From: Brevibacillus composti
Lineage (GTDB): Bacteria > Bacillota > Bacilli > Brevibacillales > Brevibacillaceae
Assembly: GCF_016406105.1 (NCBI RefSeq)
Contig: NZ_CP066308.1
Span: 631,501 to 695,500, forward strand
Reading direction: 5' to 3'
DNA: 64,000 nt
Shown here: positions 26,734 to 35,971 of the stretch, piece by piece
Layout of the letters: the number at the start of each line of letters is the position of its first letter
Numbering within the stretch: position 1 is the stretch's first letter
Position numbers and translations under genes: made by a program
Notes under the pieces: model-generated
Databases searched by the model: none
Seen by the model: only the letters and a program-made list of their open reading frames with translations
Told to the model about the DNA's origin: nothing

Positions 26734-27219
26734 ATGTTGGAAAAGCTGCAAAGTGCCGCGCCAGAGGATACGGCTTATTTTTATTCCGCTTCTGCCGCAG
26801 AGGAGATCGAACGTGGCTGCATCGGCCACCTGCGCGGCGATTTTGGGCGGTCGGGCGAGGAGTTCTGGGTAACCTGGTTTCCCCGGCGCTCTCCCTTTGA
26901 AACGACTGCTTTTAAAGAAGAATTGGGTAAGGTCTTTCAAGCTATCGGCGATCAGAAGGTGCTGAAAAGCCGCAAGCATATGTTACGATTTTGCAGCGAG
27001 CACCCGGAGGCGCGCATCGGCGGTGCTTGGAGCACGGATGTATACGGGTTTTGCATGCAAACGCAGGATCTCCGCTACTATTTGCGCTGCTTTCCCTTTG
27101 CCGGGGATTACAACTTTTACTTGTACTGCTATGCCCGGCCGGAGCGCTTGGTGGAGCAGCAACAGCAAGCGCCTTCCACGCCTGCCGCACAGAAGAAAAA
27201 AACGGAAACGCAACGATAG
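26734..27219 (+). CDS. Conserved ICE protein, copy A1
   Basis: 161 residues, no recognised fold. Hallmarks are RGCIGHLRGDFG (about 26-37), FWVTWF (44-49), LRFCSEHPEAR and the closing RYYLRCFPFAGDYNFYLYCY. Aromatic and Cys content is high. A second copy lies at 27431-27871 with about half the residues the same, each followed by a copy of the small HTH gene, so a two-gene block was duplicated in tandem. The Gln/Lys tail is not shared. Such proteins are common in Gram-positive conjugative elements, but their role is unknown to me. Confidence 0.65.
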   Translation: MLEKLQSAAPEDTAYFYSASAAEEIERGCIGHLRGDFGRSGEEFWVTWFPRRSPFETTAFKEELGKVFQAIGDQKVLKSRKHMLRFCSEHPEARIGGAWSTDVYGFCMQTQDLRYYLRCFPFAGDYNFYLYCYARPERLVEQQQQAPSTPAAQKKKTETQR

Positions 27220-27228
27220 GAGGACGCA

Positions 27229-27430
27229 ATGAACGATCTCACTCGTTATCGGCTGCTGGACGGAGCCTCGCTTCCGCTTGCGGCCAAGTTGGTGTACTGC
27301 TATTTACTGAATTTGGCGGGCGGAAAAAACAGCCGCTTTCCTCCCGTCGGCTTGTGGCAGATATCGGACTTTCCCCTTCTATGTGTGTCGCAACCTAGAG
27401 CGAACACCTACCAGCCGGGAGGAAAAGAAT
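27229..27430 (+). pseudogene. Decayed first copy of the HTH gene
   Basis: The first frame gives MNDLTRYRLLDGASLPLAAK and matches the start of the intact copy at 27893. It then shifts: SRRLVADIGLSPSM is read in a second frame, and CRNLERTPTSREE in a third, matching GKKLALEVGLSPSTVRRNL of the intact copy. The gene therefore carries two frameshifts and loses the end of its HTH domain where copy A2 begins. It is a relic of a tandem duplication of the A-B gene pair. Confidence 0.75.
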
Positions 27431-27871
27431 ATGCTGGAAAGACTGCAAACGGCCGTGTCGGAGGATGCGGCCTATTTTTATTCCGCTTCGATAAAGAAGG
27501 ATACGGAACGGGGTTGCATCGGGCACCTGCGCGGTTATTTTGGCAGCAGCGGCGAGACATTCTGGGCAAACTGGTTCGAGCATTTGCCAGCGCTAAAAAC
27601 GCCGGCTTTCCGGGCGGAACTGGATGCGGTTGTGCGGGCATTGACGGAGCAGGGACTTCTTCAAAGCCGCAGCCAGATGCACCGTTTTTGCCTGTCGCAT
27701 CCGGAGGCCCGATTATCGGGGGCGTGGCATTCCGGCGTATACGGCTTTTGTTTTCAAACAGAGCGCCATCGGTACTACCTGCGTTGTTTCCCGCATGCGG
27801 GAGACTACAATTTCTATCTGTACTGCTACATCCGGCCGGATCGTTTGTCGGAACGGTCGCCGGAGCGTTAG
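27431..27871 (+). CDS. Conserved ICE protein, copy A2
   Basis: 146 residues from ATG 27431 with GGAGGAAAAGA upstream; an upstream in-frame ATG at 27383 belongs to the decayed HTH gene and is not used. It aligns along its length with copy A1 (RGCIGHLRGYFG, FWANWFEHL, MHRFCLSHPEAR and the final YYLRCFPHAGDYNFYLYCY). Divergence from A1 shows that the duplication is not recent. It is coupled to the intact HTH gene 22 bases downstream. Function unknown; it may act with that DNA-binding protein. Confidence 0.65.
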   Translation: MLERLQTAVSEDAAYFYSASIKKDTERGCIGHLRGYFGSSGETFWANWFEHLPALKTPAFRAELDAVVRALTEQGLLQSRSQMHRFCLSHPEARLSGAWHSGVYGFCFQTERHRYYLRCFPHAGDYNFYLYCYIRPDRLSERSPER

Positions 27872-27892
27872 CGTCTGCCGAGGAGGAAGTTT

Positions 27893-28159
27893 ATGAATGA
27901 TCTTACCCGGTATCAACTGCTGGCCAAAGCGAAGGTCCCTCCTGCAGCAAAGCTATTGTACAGCTACCTGATGGACCGCGCGGGCGGGCGGCACGGCTGC
28001 GTCTTGTTGTCCGGCAAAAAGCTGGCTTTGGAGGTGGGTCTCTCTCCTTCCACTGTCCGCCGAAATCTGCATCGCCTGCAACTTATTGGACTCATTCGGA
28101 TTACGGCCCGTTATTCGGAGGAAGGCATTCGCCTCACCAATCAAATAACGTTTCGGTAA
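27893..28159 (+). CDS. Small winged-HTH / replication-initiator-like protein
   Basis: An 88-residue protein. Residues 1-30 (MNDLTRYQLLAKAKVPPAAK) and the HTH ALEVGLSPSTVRRNLHRLQ (about 48-66) followed by GLIRITARY give a winged-HTH like the N-terminal part of plasmid replication initiators and DnaD-like regulators. It probably binds DNA in the element. It is followed, 13 bp later, by the huge methylase-helicase gene. The intact copy replaces the frameshifted one upstream. Confidence 0.7.
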   Translation: MNDLTRYQLLAKAKVPPAAKLLYSYLMDRAGGRHGCVLLSGKKLALEVGLSPSTVRRNLHRLQLIGLIRITARYSEEGIRLTNQITFR

Positions 28160-28172
28160 GGGAGGTGCTCTC

Positions 28173-31100
28173 GTGACAGCCAAGTTGCAGCGCATCGTCG
28201 AACTGGCTGCCGGCACGGCTCGCACGGTAACGAATCAGCCTGAGCGGTGGGCGGATTTTTTGCGGACGGCGGCCTGGAACTATAAATATCCGTTTCAGGA
28301 TCAACTGTTGATCTACGCCCAACGTCCGGACGCAACGGCCTGCGCGCCGATTGACGTCTGGAACAAGCGGCTGGATCGCTGGGTGAAACGCGGCGCAAAA
28401 GGGATTGCCCTGATTGAAGACCGAGGCAACCACCTGGGCCTGCGCCATGTGTTTGACGTATCGGATACCCAAAGCAGACGCCAGCCGCAGGTGTCGCTTT
28501 GGCGGTTGCAGGACAGCGACACGGCTCATGTGATCGAAACGCTGGAAAATGCGTTCGGAGCGCCGGACGAGAGCGAACGGCGTGCGGATCTGCCTGCCGC
28601 GTTGCTCGCTGCTGCGCGGAATGCGGTGGATGACAACAGCGCCGATTATGTGGCGGAGTTGATGAAAGAGCGGGAGAACAGTTTGCTTGAGGACCTGGAC
28701 GTTCCGCATGTGGAATTGTTGTTCAAACAAGCGTCTGAAAAAGCCGTCGCTTATATGGCCTTAACCCGCTGCGAGTTGAATCCCGAACTTTACATTAGCA
28801 CCGAGGATTTGTCTTCCATTGGTTATTTCAATACGCTTCCAGCATTATCCCACTTGGGCGCAGCGATCAGCGATGTGTCCGAGATGATGCTACGGGAAGT
28901 GGAATCGACCGTCCGAGCACTGCGTCGGGATGCACAACATGCAAATGAGGGGCAATCGTTTCATACCCTTGCAAGACCCGATTCCTTGCCGCACAATGAA
29001 GCTACTCGACAAGAAAGGAAGGATGAACATGGAACTGACGTACTCGCCGCAAGGGGATTATCTGCTGCCCAACCTGACGCTGAGCGAAGCGGAGACGACC
29101 ATCGGGAAGTACGGGATGATGCGCAAGACGTTCCTGAAAACCGAGCGGAAGGGCATGTACGCCCATCTGATGTTGTCGGGGCAGTTGAACCAACATCTGG
29201 CGGAAGTCGACCGGACAGCGCGGGAGCAGATCGACCGGACGATGCAGGAGCTGCTCGCGTCTCACCCGGCGCCGGACAAGGCGAGCGATCCGCTGGCCTG
29301 GACGGGACACATGAACAACCTGAAGCAGCAGGCGGAGGAACTGATTCTCGCGGAACTGATTTATCATTAAAATGGTACGACCGGGAAACGGAGGACCGAA
29401 GTCTTCCGTTTTTTCACGACCATGCCCTCATTAATGACATGCTCCGAGCCGCGCCGCTGCGGGAGAGCAAGTCGGACATCGCAGCATTTTTCCTTGCCCA
29501 TGAAGACGAGCGCGAGCGCATGTTGTATGTGCGCGGTTTGTTTCCGTCAGGCATCACCGAACTGACGCTGGATGAAGGCGTACGAGCAGGATTTGAACCG
29601 TACCGAAACGTTTTGCATCTGTGGACAGGGACGGCGGAGGAACGCACGGCGCAAAGCTTTTACGATTGGGGCGTCATCGCCGGGCATATCGCCAGCATGA
29701 TACTGTTGAACGAATTTGACTTGACGCGAAAGTTGGAACCGTCCATCGAGCAACAGACGCTGTGGATGGAACAAGCGGAGGACGCAAAAGCCTCCGCTTT
29801 TTTCATGCCGCAAGCGGTCATTGACGCCATTTTGCAAAACGGCAGCGGTTTTGAGAACGGCAAGTATCGCATCGCGCTGCATTTCCAGCAGTCGCTGTCC
29901 GCACAGGAGAACGCCGATTTCCTGAAACAGGAATACGGAACCGGCGGGCGTCTTCCCGCGCTGATCGGCACGGATATTCACATGAATTATGACAGCAAAG
30001 GCATCACGCTGACCCGCGGCTCCATCATGAACCCGGATACGCAGGTGGTGCTGCCGTGGATGAACGTGCAGAAACGTATCGGCGAACTGCTGGCAGCGGG
30101 TCGTTACTTGAACCGGCAGGAAGCCGAGCGATTGCCCGCTTTTGCAGAGGAACAGGAGGAAAAGCGGAGACAGCAGGCGGCGGAAATGGCCAGGAACGAT
30201 GTGCCTCAGTCGGATGCATCGTCGGGGCTTTCCCCACGAGACGCACAGGTGGAACCGGAACAAACGCCGGTGAACCGGGAACGAGCGCGCTACGGTTTTG
30301 ATACTGGCAGTATGGTCTGGATTGGTGCGGACGAATATGAAATTGTTGAACTGGCGCAGCGAACGGTGGTGCTGCAAGACCGGCAGTTCCCGCTCTTCAT
30401 CAAAGAGGTAAATCGCCGGGATTTTGAGCGGATGCTGCGCGAAAACCCGCTGAACGATCATCTGATTACCGGAGAGCAGGAGCCGGAATGGATTGGCGAA
30501 ACGGCATGGGAAACGGCGGAAGATGCGGTTTTACCGGAAGAGCCGGTGACGGAGGGGCCAGAAACCGTATCGCAGCCAGACACTTCCCTTTCCTCTGATG
30601 GTGCGGCCGGCCGCACCGCGCCAGCCCGTCCGTCTGTCCCGGCTGTCAACTACCGGATTACGGATGATGAGCTGGGGCATGGCGGCGCAAAAACGAAGTT
30701 CAAATGGAACATGGAAGCGATTCGGCTGCTGAACAAGCTGGAGCAGGAGCAGCGGCAAGCGACAGCGGAAGAGCAGGCGGTGCTGGCTCGCTATGTCGGA
30801 TGGGGCGGCATTCCGCAGGCATTTGACGAAGCGAACACGCAATGGGCAGCCGAATATGCGGAACTGAAAAATGTGCTGGAGCCGGAGGAATATGCATCCG
30901 CTCGCGCGTCAACGCTGAATGCCCATTATACGTCTGCGTCCGTCATCAAGGCGATGTACGACTGTCTAGAATCGATGGGCTTTCGCAGCGGCAATATTTT
31001 GGAGCCGTCCTGCGGCATCGGCAATTTCTTCGGACTGGTGCCGGAGTCGTTCCAAGGCTCGCGGCTGTTTGGCGTGGAACTGGACAGCATTACCGGCCGT

Positions 31101-34100
31101 ATTGCCCGGCAGCTATACCCGCAGGCGTCGATTGCGGTCAGCGGCTATGAACAGACGAATTTGCCGGACAGCTTCTTTGATCTCGCCATCGGGAACGTGC
31201 CGTTCGGCGGTTATGGCGTGGCGGATAAACGTTACGACAAACACAAGTTTCTCATCCATGATTACTTTTTCGCTAAGACACTGGACAAAGTGCGTCCGGG
31301 CGGCATCATCGCCTTTATTACGTCCAAAGGCACGATGGACAAGCAGAACCCGGCGGTTCGCAAATATATTGCGGAACGCGCCGAATTGCTCGGAGCGGTG
31401 CGTCTGCCGAGCAATGCGTTTCTGGCCAATGCCGGAACCGAAGTAACCGCCGACATTATCTTTTTGCAGAAACGGGATCGCATGGTCGCCGTCAGCGAGC
31501 AAACCGAAGCATGGCTATCCCTTTCCGAGACAGCGGACGGTGTTCCGGTGAATCGCTATTTCGCAGAACATCCCGATATGGTGCTCGGCACCATGGTTTT
31601 TGACGACCGGATGTACGGCAACCGGCAGGAAACGTCCTGCAAGCCATTCCCGGACGCCAATCTGGATGAGCTGCTGCGCGAAGCGTTGTCGGGCATCCAT
31701 GCCGAATGGGTGGAGCTGGAACGGGAAGACCAGCCGGAGGAAGAAGACCCTTCTCTCCCTGCTGATCCGACTGTGCGCAATTTCAGCTTTGCGTTGGTGG
31801 ATGGACAAATCTACTATCGGGAGAACAGCCGGATGCGGCGCGTGGACACTTCGGCTACGGCGTCAGGCCGCATCAAGGGAATGATTCTGCTGCGGGACAC
31901 CGTGCGCGAGCTGATCGAGTATCAAACCGAAGACTACAGCGATGAGATGATAGAGCAGCAACAGCGCAAGCTGAATACGCAGTATGATCGGTTTACGGCG
32001 CAATACGGCCTGATCAACAGCCGCGCCAACAGCCTTGCTTTTTCGGACGACAGTTCTTACTTTCTTCTTTGCTCGCTGGAAATCATCGACGAGGAAGGGC
32101 GGTTGCTGCGCAAGGCGGATATGTTCACCAAACGCACCATCCGGCAGCGCATCCGCGTGGAACAGGTGGATACCGCTTCGGAGGCGCTGGCCGTTTCCAT
32201 CGGCGCAAAAGCCCGTGTCGATCTGCCGTATATGGCGGAGCTAACCGGCTGGACGGAAGAACAATTGATAAAAGAGCTGCGCGGCGTCATCTTTCCCAAT
32301 CCCGAAAATTTGGATGAGGAAGGGAAGCCGATCTACGAAACGGCGGATGCGTACTTGTCCGGCAATGTGCGGGAGAAGCTGCGGGTGGCCAGACAGTTTG
32401 CCGCATACGATGCCGAACGTTACGGCGAAAACGTCAAAGCGCTTGAAGCGGTGCAGCCGAAAGACCTGGACGCCGCCGAAATCGATGTCCGCTTGGGCGC
32501 AACCTGGCTCCCGCCGGAAGACATTCGGCAATTTCTGTTTGAACTGGTGGACACGCCGCCGATGTACCAGACCTACATCAATGTCATGTATTCCGAATAT
32601 ACGGCTGCCTGGAACGTCAAAGGCAAAAGCGATGACCGCAGCAACAATATCAAGGCGAACGTCACGTACGGCACCAACCGCGTTAATGCGTATAAAATTC
32701 TTGAAGATACGCTGAATTTGCGGGACGTGCGCGTATTTGACACTGTGTATGAGGACGGCGTGGAAAAGCGTGTGCTGAACAAGCAGGAAACGGCCATCGC
32801 TCAGCAAAAGCAGGAGATGATGAAAGAAGCGTTCCGCGACTGGATATGGCGAGATCCGCAGCGGCGTGAACGGCTGACAAGGCTGTACAATGACCGGTTC
32901 AATGCCATCCGTCCTCGCGAGTACGACGGCAGTCATATCCGATTCACCGGGATGAACCCGGAAATCCGGCTCCGCCAGCACCAGGTCAATGCGGTTGCCC
33001 GGGCGCTGTACGGCGGCAACTCCCTTTTCGCGCATTGTGTCGGTGCAGGTAAAACCTTCGCGATGACCGCCGCGGCGATGGAGAGCAAGCATTTGGGGCT
33101 GTGCAACAAGAGCATGCTGGTCGTTCCGAACCATCTGACCGAACAGTGGGCGGCGGAGTTTTTGCAGCTATATCCGTCGGCGAATATTCTGGTGGCGACC
33201 AAGAAGGACTTTGAAACGAAAAACCGCAAAACGTTTTGCGCGCGGATTGCCACCGGCGATTATGATGCGATCATCATTGGCCATTCGCAGTTTGAGAAAA
33301 TTCCGATTTCGACGGAGCGGCAGCGGCAGCAACTGTACGAACAGATTTCGGAGATTACAAGCGGCATCCGGGAACTCAAGGAAGCCAGAGGCGAACGCTA
33401 TGCGATCAAGCAGCTTGAAAAAACGAAAAAGACGCTACAAACCAAGCTGGAGAAGCTGAACGACACCAGCCGGAAGGATGATGTCGTCACCTTTGAGGAA
33501 CTGGGCGTAGACCGGCTATTCGTGGACGAAGCCGATTCGTACAAAAACCTGTTTCTTTACACGAAAATGCGCAATGTGGCCGGACTGTCGCAAACCGAAG
33601 CGCAGAAGTCGTCGGACATGTTTGCCAAATGCCGCTATCTGGACGAACTGACCGGAGGCCGGGGTATCATCTTTGCGACGGGTACGCCGATCTCCAACTC
33701 CATCACTGAGATGTATACGATGCAGCGCTATTTGCAATACGAGCGGCTCAAGCGGCAAGGATTGCAGCATTTCGACGCCTGGGCGTCCACGTTCGGGGAA
33801 ACCGTCACCGCCATCGAATTGGCTCCGGAAGGAACGGGCTATCGGGCGAAAACCCGGTTTGCCCGTTTTTACAATTTGCCGGAACTGATGAATATGTTCA
33901 AAGAAGTGGCCGATATCCAGACGGCTGACATGCTCCAGCTTCCCGTGCCGAAAGCCCACTTCCATAATGTGGCCGTGCCGCCGAGCGACTTTCAGCGCGA
34001 TATGGTCGCGGATCTTGCCCGCCGCGCCGAGCGGGTGCGGGCGAAGGAAGTAGAGCCGCATGAGGACAATATGCTGACGATCACCAATGACGGACGCAAA

Positions 34101-35456
34101 CTGGCGCTCGATCAGCGGCTGGCTAATCCCCTGCTTCCCGACGACGAAGGCAGCAAAGTCAGCGCCTGCGCGGACAATGTCTTCCGGTATTGGGAGGAAC
34201 ATCAGGAGACGCGGTTGACCCAGTTGGTGTTTTGCGATTTGTCCATTCCGAAACAGGATGGTACCTTCAATGTGTACGACGAGCTGCGGCGCAAGCTGAT
34301 GGAGAAAGGTGTCCCGGCTGACGAAATCGCCTTTATTCACGACGCTAATACCGAGATCAAGAAAAAGGAATTGTTCGCCAAAGTACGCAGCGGACAGGTT
34401 CGGATACTGCTTGGATCGACATTCAAAATGGGCGCGGGAACGAATGTACAAACGAAGCTGATTGCGCTTCATGATCTCGATTGCCCTTGGCGCCCGCGCG
34501 ACCTGGAGCAGCGAAGCGGACGCATTATCCGGCAAGGCAATGAGAATAGCGAGGTACACATTTTTCGGTATGTGACGGAGAACACGTTCGACGCTTATTT
34601 GTATCAGACGCTGGAGAATAAGCAGCGCTTTATCTCGCAAATCATGACCAGTAAATCGCCGGTACGTTCTGCTGAGGATATCGATGAAGCAGCCCTTTCT
34701 TATGCCGAAGTCAAGGCGCTGGCAACCGGTAATCCGTATATCAAAGAGAAGATGGACCTGGATATCCAGGTTTCCAAGCTTAAGCTGCTCAAGGCTAATC
34801 ACTTGAGCCAACGCTACGCATTGGAGGATCGGTTGCTGAAAGTATTGCCGCAACAAGTCAAATCTACAGAAGATCGAATTGCCGGGTATGAACAGGATGT
34901 CGCTCTATATCTGCGTTCCAAATCGGCTATGCCGGAGGGAACGGATGAATCCAAGTTCCCAGGTATGGTCATTAAGGATTTTACCTACACGGAGAGAGCG
35001 GCAGCAGGCGCGGCCTTGCTGGAGGCGTGCAAGGGAATGACTTCATCCGAGCCGCAGGAGGCGGGCAGTTATCTCGGTTTTTCCCTATGGTTATCCTTTG
35101 ACAGCTTCCATAAAGAATACAAGGCGACCCTGCGCGGCGCATTGGGCCATACCGTCTCGCTAGGGATGGATGCAGGCGGCAACATCACCCGGTTGAACAA
35201 TATGTTGGCGGATTTGCCAGCCAAACTGGAACATAGCCGCCAGCAACTCTCCACGCTGCTCCAGCAGATGGAAACAGCGAAGGAACAAGTCGAAGCTCCT
35301 TTCGAGAAAGAACAGGAGCTGCTAACGAAATCGGCGCGACTCGCGGAACTGAATGCCCTGCTTAATATGGATAAGCGGGAGAATGAAGCCGTGGACAGCG
35401 TTCCGGACGAAGAACCGGAAGCGCCCGAACGGCGAGTGGTGGGCCGTGAGCGATAA
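28173..35456 (+). CDS. Giant ICE methylase-helicase fusion
   Basis: 2,427 residues. Order: an ArdC-like N-terminal unit (about 1-110); a variable linker (about 260-420, overlapping nested tnpV); an LPD25-like region (about 710-770). An N6-adenine methylase fold follows at about 870-1100, with ILEPSCGIGNFFG for SAM and NVPFGGYG in place of NPPY. An SF2 helicase begins near 1600, with GAGKTFAM (Walker A), VDEADS (DEAD-type box), TGTPISN and a final QRSGRIIRQG. Proteins of this plan are ICE and plasmid antirestriction or DNA-processing factors. The start GTG at 28173 has GGGAGG upstream. No frame break interrupts its 7.3 kb. Confidence 0.85.
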   Translation: MTAKLQRIVELAAGTARTVTNQPERWADFLRTAAWNYKYPFQDQLLIYAQRPDATACAPIDVWNKRLDRWVKRGAKGIALIEDRGNHLGLRHVFDVSDTQSRRQPQVSLWRLQDSDTAHVIETLENAFGAPDESERRADLPAALLAAARNAVDDNSADYVAELMKERENSLLEDLDVPHVELLFKQASEKAVAYMALTRCELNPELYISTEDLSSIGYFNTLPALSHLGAAISDVSEMMLREVESTVRALRRDAQHANEGQSFHTLARPDSLPHNEATRQERKDEHGTDVLAARGLSAAQPDAERSGDDHREVRDDAQDVPENRAEGHVRPSDVVGAVEPTSGGSRPDSAGADRPDDAGAARVSPGAGQGERSAGLDGTHEQPEAAGGGTDSRGTDLSLKWYDRETEDRSLPFFHDHALINDMLRAAPLRESKSDIAAFFLAHEDERERMLYVRGLFPSGITELTLDEGVRAGFEPYRNVLHLWTGTAEERTAQSFYDWGVIAGHIASMILLNEFDLTRKLEPSIEQQTLWMEQAEDAKASAFFMPQAVIDAILQNGSGFENGKYRIALHFQQSLSAQENADFLKQEYGTGGRLPALIGTDIHMNYDSKGITLTRGSIMNPDTQVVLPWMNVQKRIGELLAAGRYLNRQEAERLPAFAEEQEEKRRQQAAEMARNDVPQSDASSGLSPRDAQVEPEQTPVNRERARYGFDTGSMVWIGADEYEIVELAQRTVVLQDRQFPLFIKEVNRRDFERMLRENPLNDHLITGEQEPEWIGETAWETAEDAVLPEEPVTEGPETVSQPDTSLSSDGAAGRTAPARPSVPAVNYRITDDELGHGGAKTKFKWNMEAIRLLNKLEQEQRQATAEEQAVLARYVGWGGIPQAFDEANTQWAAEYAELKNVLEPEEYASARASTLNAHYTSASVIKAMYDCLESMGFRSGNILEPSCGIGNFFGLVPESFQGSRLFGVELDSITGRIARQLYPQASIAVSGYEQTNLPDSFFDLAIGNVPFGGYGVADKRYDKHKFLIHDYFFAKTLDKVRPGGIIAFITSKGTMDKQNPAVRKYIAERAELLGAVRLPSNAFLANAGTEVTADIIFLQKRDRMVAVSEQTEAWLSLSETADGVPVNRYFAEHPDMVLGTMVFDDRMYGNRQETSCKPFPDANLDELLREALSGIHAEWVELEREDQPEEEDPSLPADPTVRNFSFALVDGQIYYRENSRMRRVDTSATASGRIKGMILLRDTVRELIEYQTEDYSDEMIEQQQRKLNTQYDRFTAQYGLINSRANSLAFSDDSSYFLLCSLEIIDEEGRLLRKADMFTKRTIRQRIRVEQVDTASEALAVSIGAKARVDLPYMAELTGWTEEQLIKELRGVIFPNPENLDEEGKPIYETADAYLSGNVREKLRVARQFAAYDAERYGENVKALEAVQPKDLDAAEIDVRLGATWLPPEDIRQFLFELVDTPPMYQTYINVMYSEYTAAWNVKGKSDDRSNNIKANVTYGTNRVNAYKILEDTLNLRDVRVFDTVYEDGVEKRVLNKQETAIAQQKQEMMKEAFRDWIWRDPQRRERLTRLYNDRFNAIRPREYDGSHIRFTGMNPEIRLRQHQVNAVARALYGGNSLFAHCVGAGKTFAMTAAAMESKHLGLCNKSMLVVPNHLTEQWAAEFLQLYPSANILVATKKDFETKNRKTFCARIATGDYDAIIIGHSQFEKIPISTERQRQQLYEQISEITSGIRELKEARGERYAIKQLEKTKKTLQTKLEKLNDTSRKDDVVTFEELGVDRLFVDEADSYKNLFLYTKMRNVAGLSQTEAQKSSDMFAKCRYLDELTGGRGIIFATGTPISNSITEMYTMQRYLQYERLKRQGLQHFDAWASTFGETVTAIELAPEGTGYRAKTRFARFYNLPELMNMFKEVADIQTADMLQLPVPKAHFHNVAVPPSDFQRDMVADLARRAERVRAKEVEPHEDNMLTITNDGRKLALDQRLANPLLPDDEGSKVSACADNVFRYWEEHQETRLTQLVFCDLSIPKQDGTFNVYDELRRKLMEKGVPADEIAFIHDANTEIKKKELFAKVRSGQVRILLGSTFKMGAGTNVQTKLIALHDLDCPWRPRDLEQRSGRIIRQGNENSEVHIFRYVTENTFDAYLYQTLENKQRFISQIMTSKSPVRSAEDIDEAALSYAEVKALATGNPYIKEKMDLDIQVSKLKLLKANHLSQRYALEDRLLKVLPQQVKSTEDRIAGYEQDVALYLRSKSAMPEGTDESKFPGMVIKDFTYTERAAAGAALLEACKGMTSSEPQEAGSYLGFSLWLSFDSFHKEYKATLRGALGHTVSLGMDAGGNITRLNNMLADLPAKLEHSRQQLSTLLQQMETAKEQVEAPFEKEQELLTKSARLAELNALLNMDKRENEAVDSVPDEEPEAPERRVVGRER
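29029..29370 (+). CDS. tnpV: TnpV-like protein nested in another frame
   Basis: A 113-residue protein with the TnpV hallmarks MELTYSPQGDYLLPNLTLSE, KYGMMRKTFLK and the ending QQAEELILAELIYH. It lies wholly inside the giant methylase-helicase gene but in a different frame. A good AAGGAAGG site is six bases before ATG 29029. TnpV is a small protein of unknown role found in Tn4451-type and related elements. The host gene encodes a low-complexity Arg/Ala/Gly/Asp-rich linker here, so the tnpV frame carries the selected sequence and the giant frame reads over it. Confidence 0.8.
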   Translation: MELTYSPQGDYLLPNLTLSEAETTIGKYGMMRKTFLKTERKGMYAHLMLSGQLNQHLAEVDRTAREQIDRTMQELLASHPAPDKASDPLAWTGHMNNLKQQAEELILAELIYH

Positions 35457-35592
35457 CGGTCTGACACCGCCGTTCCTACCCCTGAAAGGGAACTTCATGC
35501 TGACCATTACGGAAAAGAACATGGTATCGGTGCGAGCATTTCACAGGTCGAAGATAGCTCACTTGTTAAAGTTATAAATCACATGATGAATT

Positions 35593-35616
35593 GGACTCCG
35601 GTTTTGGGGTCCTTTT
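35593..35616 (+). terminator. Terminator after the giant gene
   Basis: A 7-bp stem (GGACTCC with GGGGTCC, one G-U pair) and a 6-nt loop followed by four T residues, 136 bases after the giant gene's stop. The bases between hold no gene that I trust. Confidence 0.6.
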
Positions 35617-35637
35617 CTCATTTCCGGAGGAATGAAC

Positions 35638-35922
35638 ATGTTGTATGCCATCCCAACCGGCGGATGCTTTTGTCCGATTCTGCCGCCTTTTTGTTACGGA
35701 ACCGGCTTGATCGAGGAGGGAGAAACCGTGCCATCATTGGAGTTGATATCCAAAGAGAAGAACGGATTTGGCGACACGTATTATTACATCCGCGACTCAA
35801 ACGGGGTGACCAATCAAGTTTATGAAGGCGATTTAGACGCATTCATGAAAAAGAATGGCGTTACGAAGTTGAAGGAAGGCAGAGCTTATCTGTACCCCAA
35901 AAAGCGGGGTAAGGCACGATGA
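35638..35922 (+). CDS. Small ICE protein, unknown
   Basis: 94 residues from ATG 35638 with CCGGAGG six to eight bases upstream. The N-terminus is Cys/Pro-rich (GGCFCPILPPFCYG) and the rest is a small alpha/beta unit with LISKEKNGFGDTYYYIRD and a basic end. A second good start, GTG 35728 with GAGGAGGG, could make a 64-residue form lacking the Cys-rich part. The Cys-rich leader could bind metal or a lipid. No named family is recognised. Confidence 0.5.
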   Translation: MLYAIPTGGCFCPILPPFCYGTGLIEEGETVPSLELISKEKNGFGDTYYYIRDSNGVTNQVYEGDLDAFMKKNGVTKLKEGRAYLYPKKRGKAR

Positions 35923-35971
35923 ACAATATACCCATCGGACGCTGCTTGGATTTCCAAAAGGAGCTACGGCA

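Noticed and set aside
27229-27900. Long plus-strand frame of 223 codons through the duplicated block
   Set aside because: Only its first part corresponds to the decayed HTH gene; the rest is a shadow of copy A2.
33516-34856. Open frame of 446 codons on the minus strand
   Set aside because: It is a shadow of the helicase part of the giant gene, whose motifs are clear on the plus strand.
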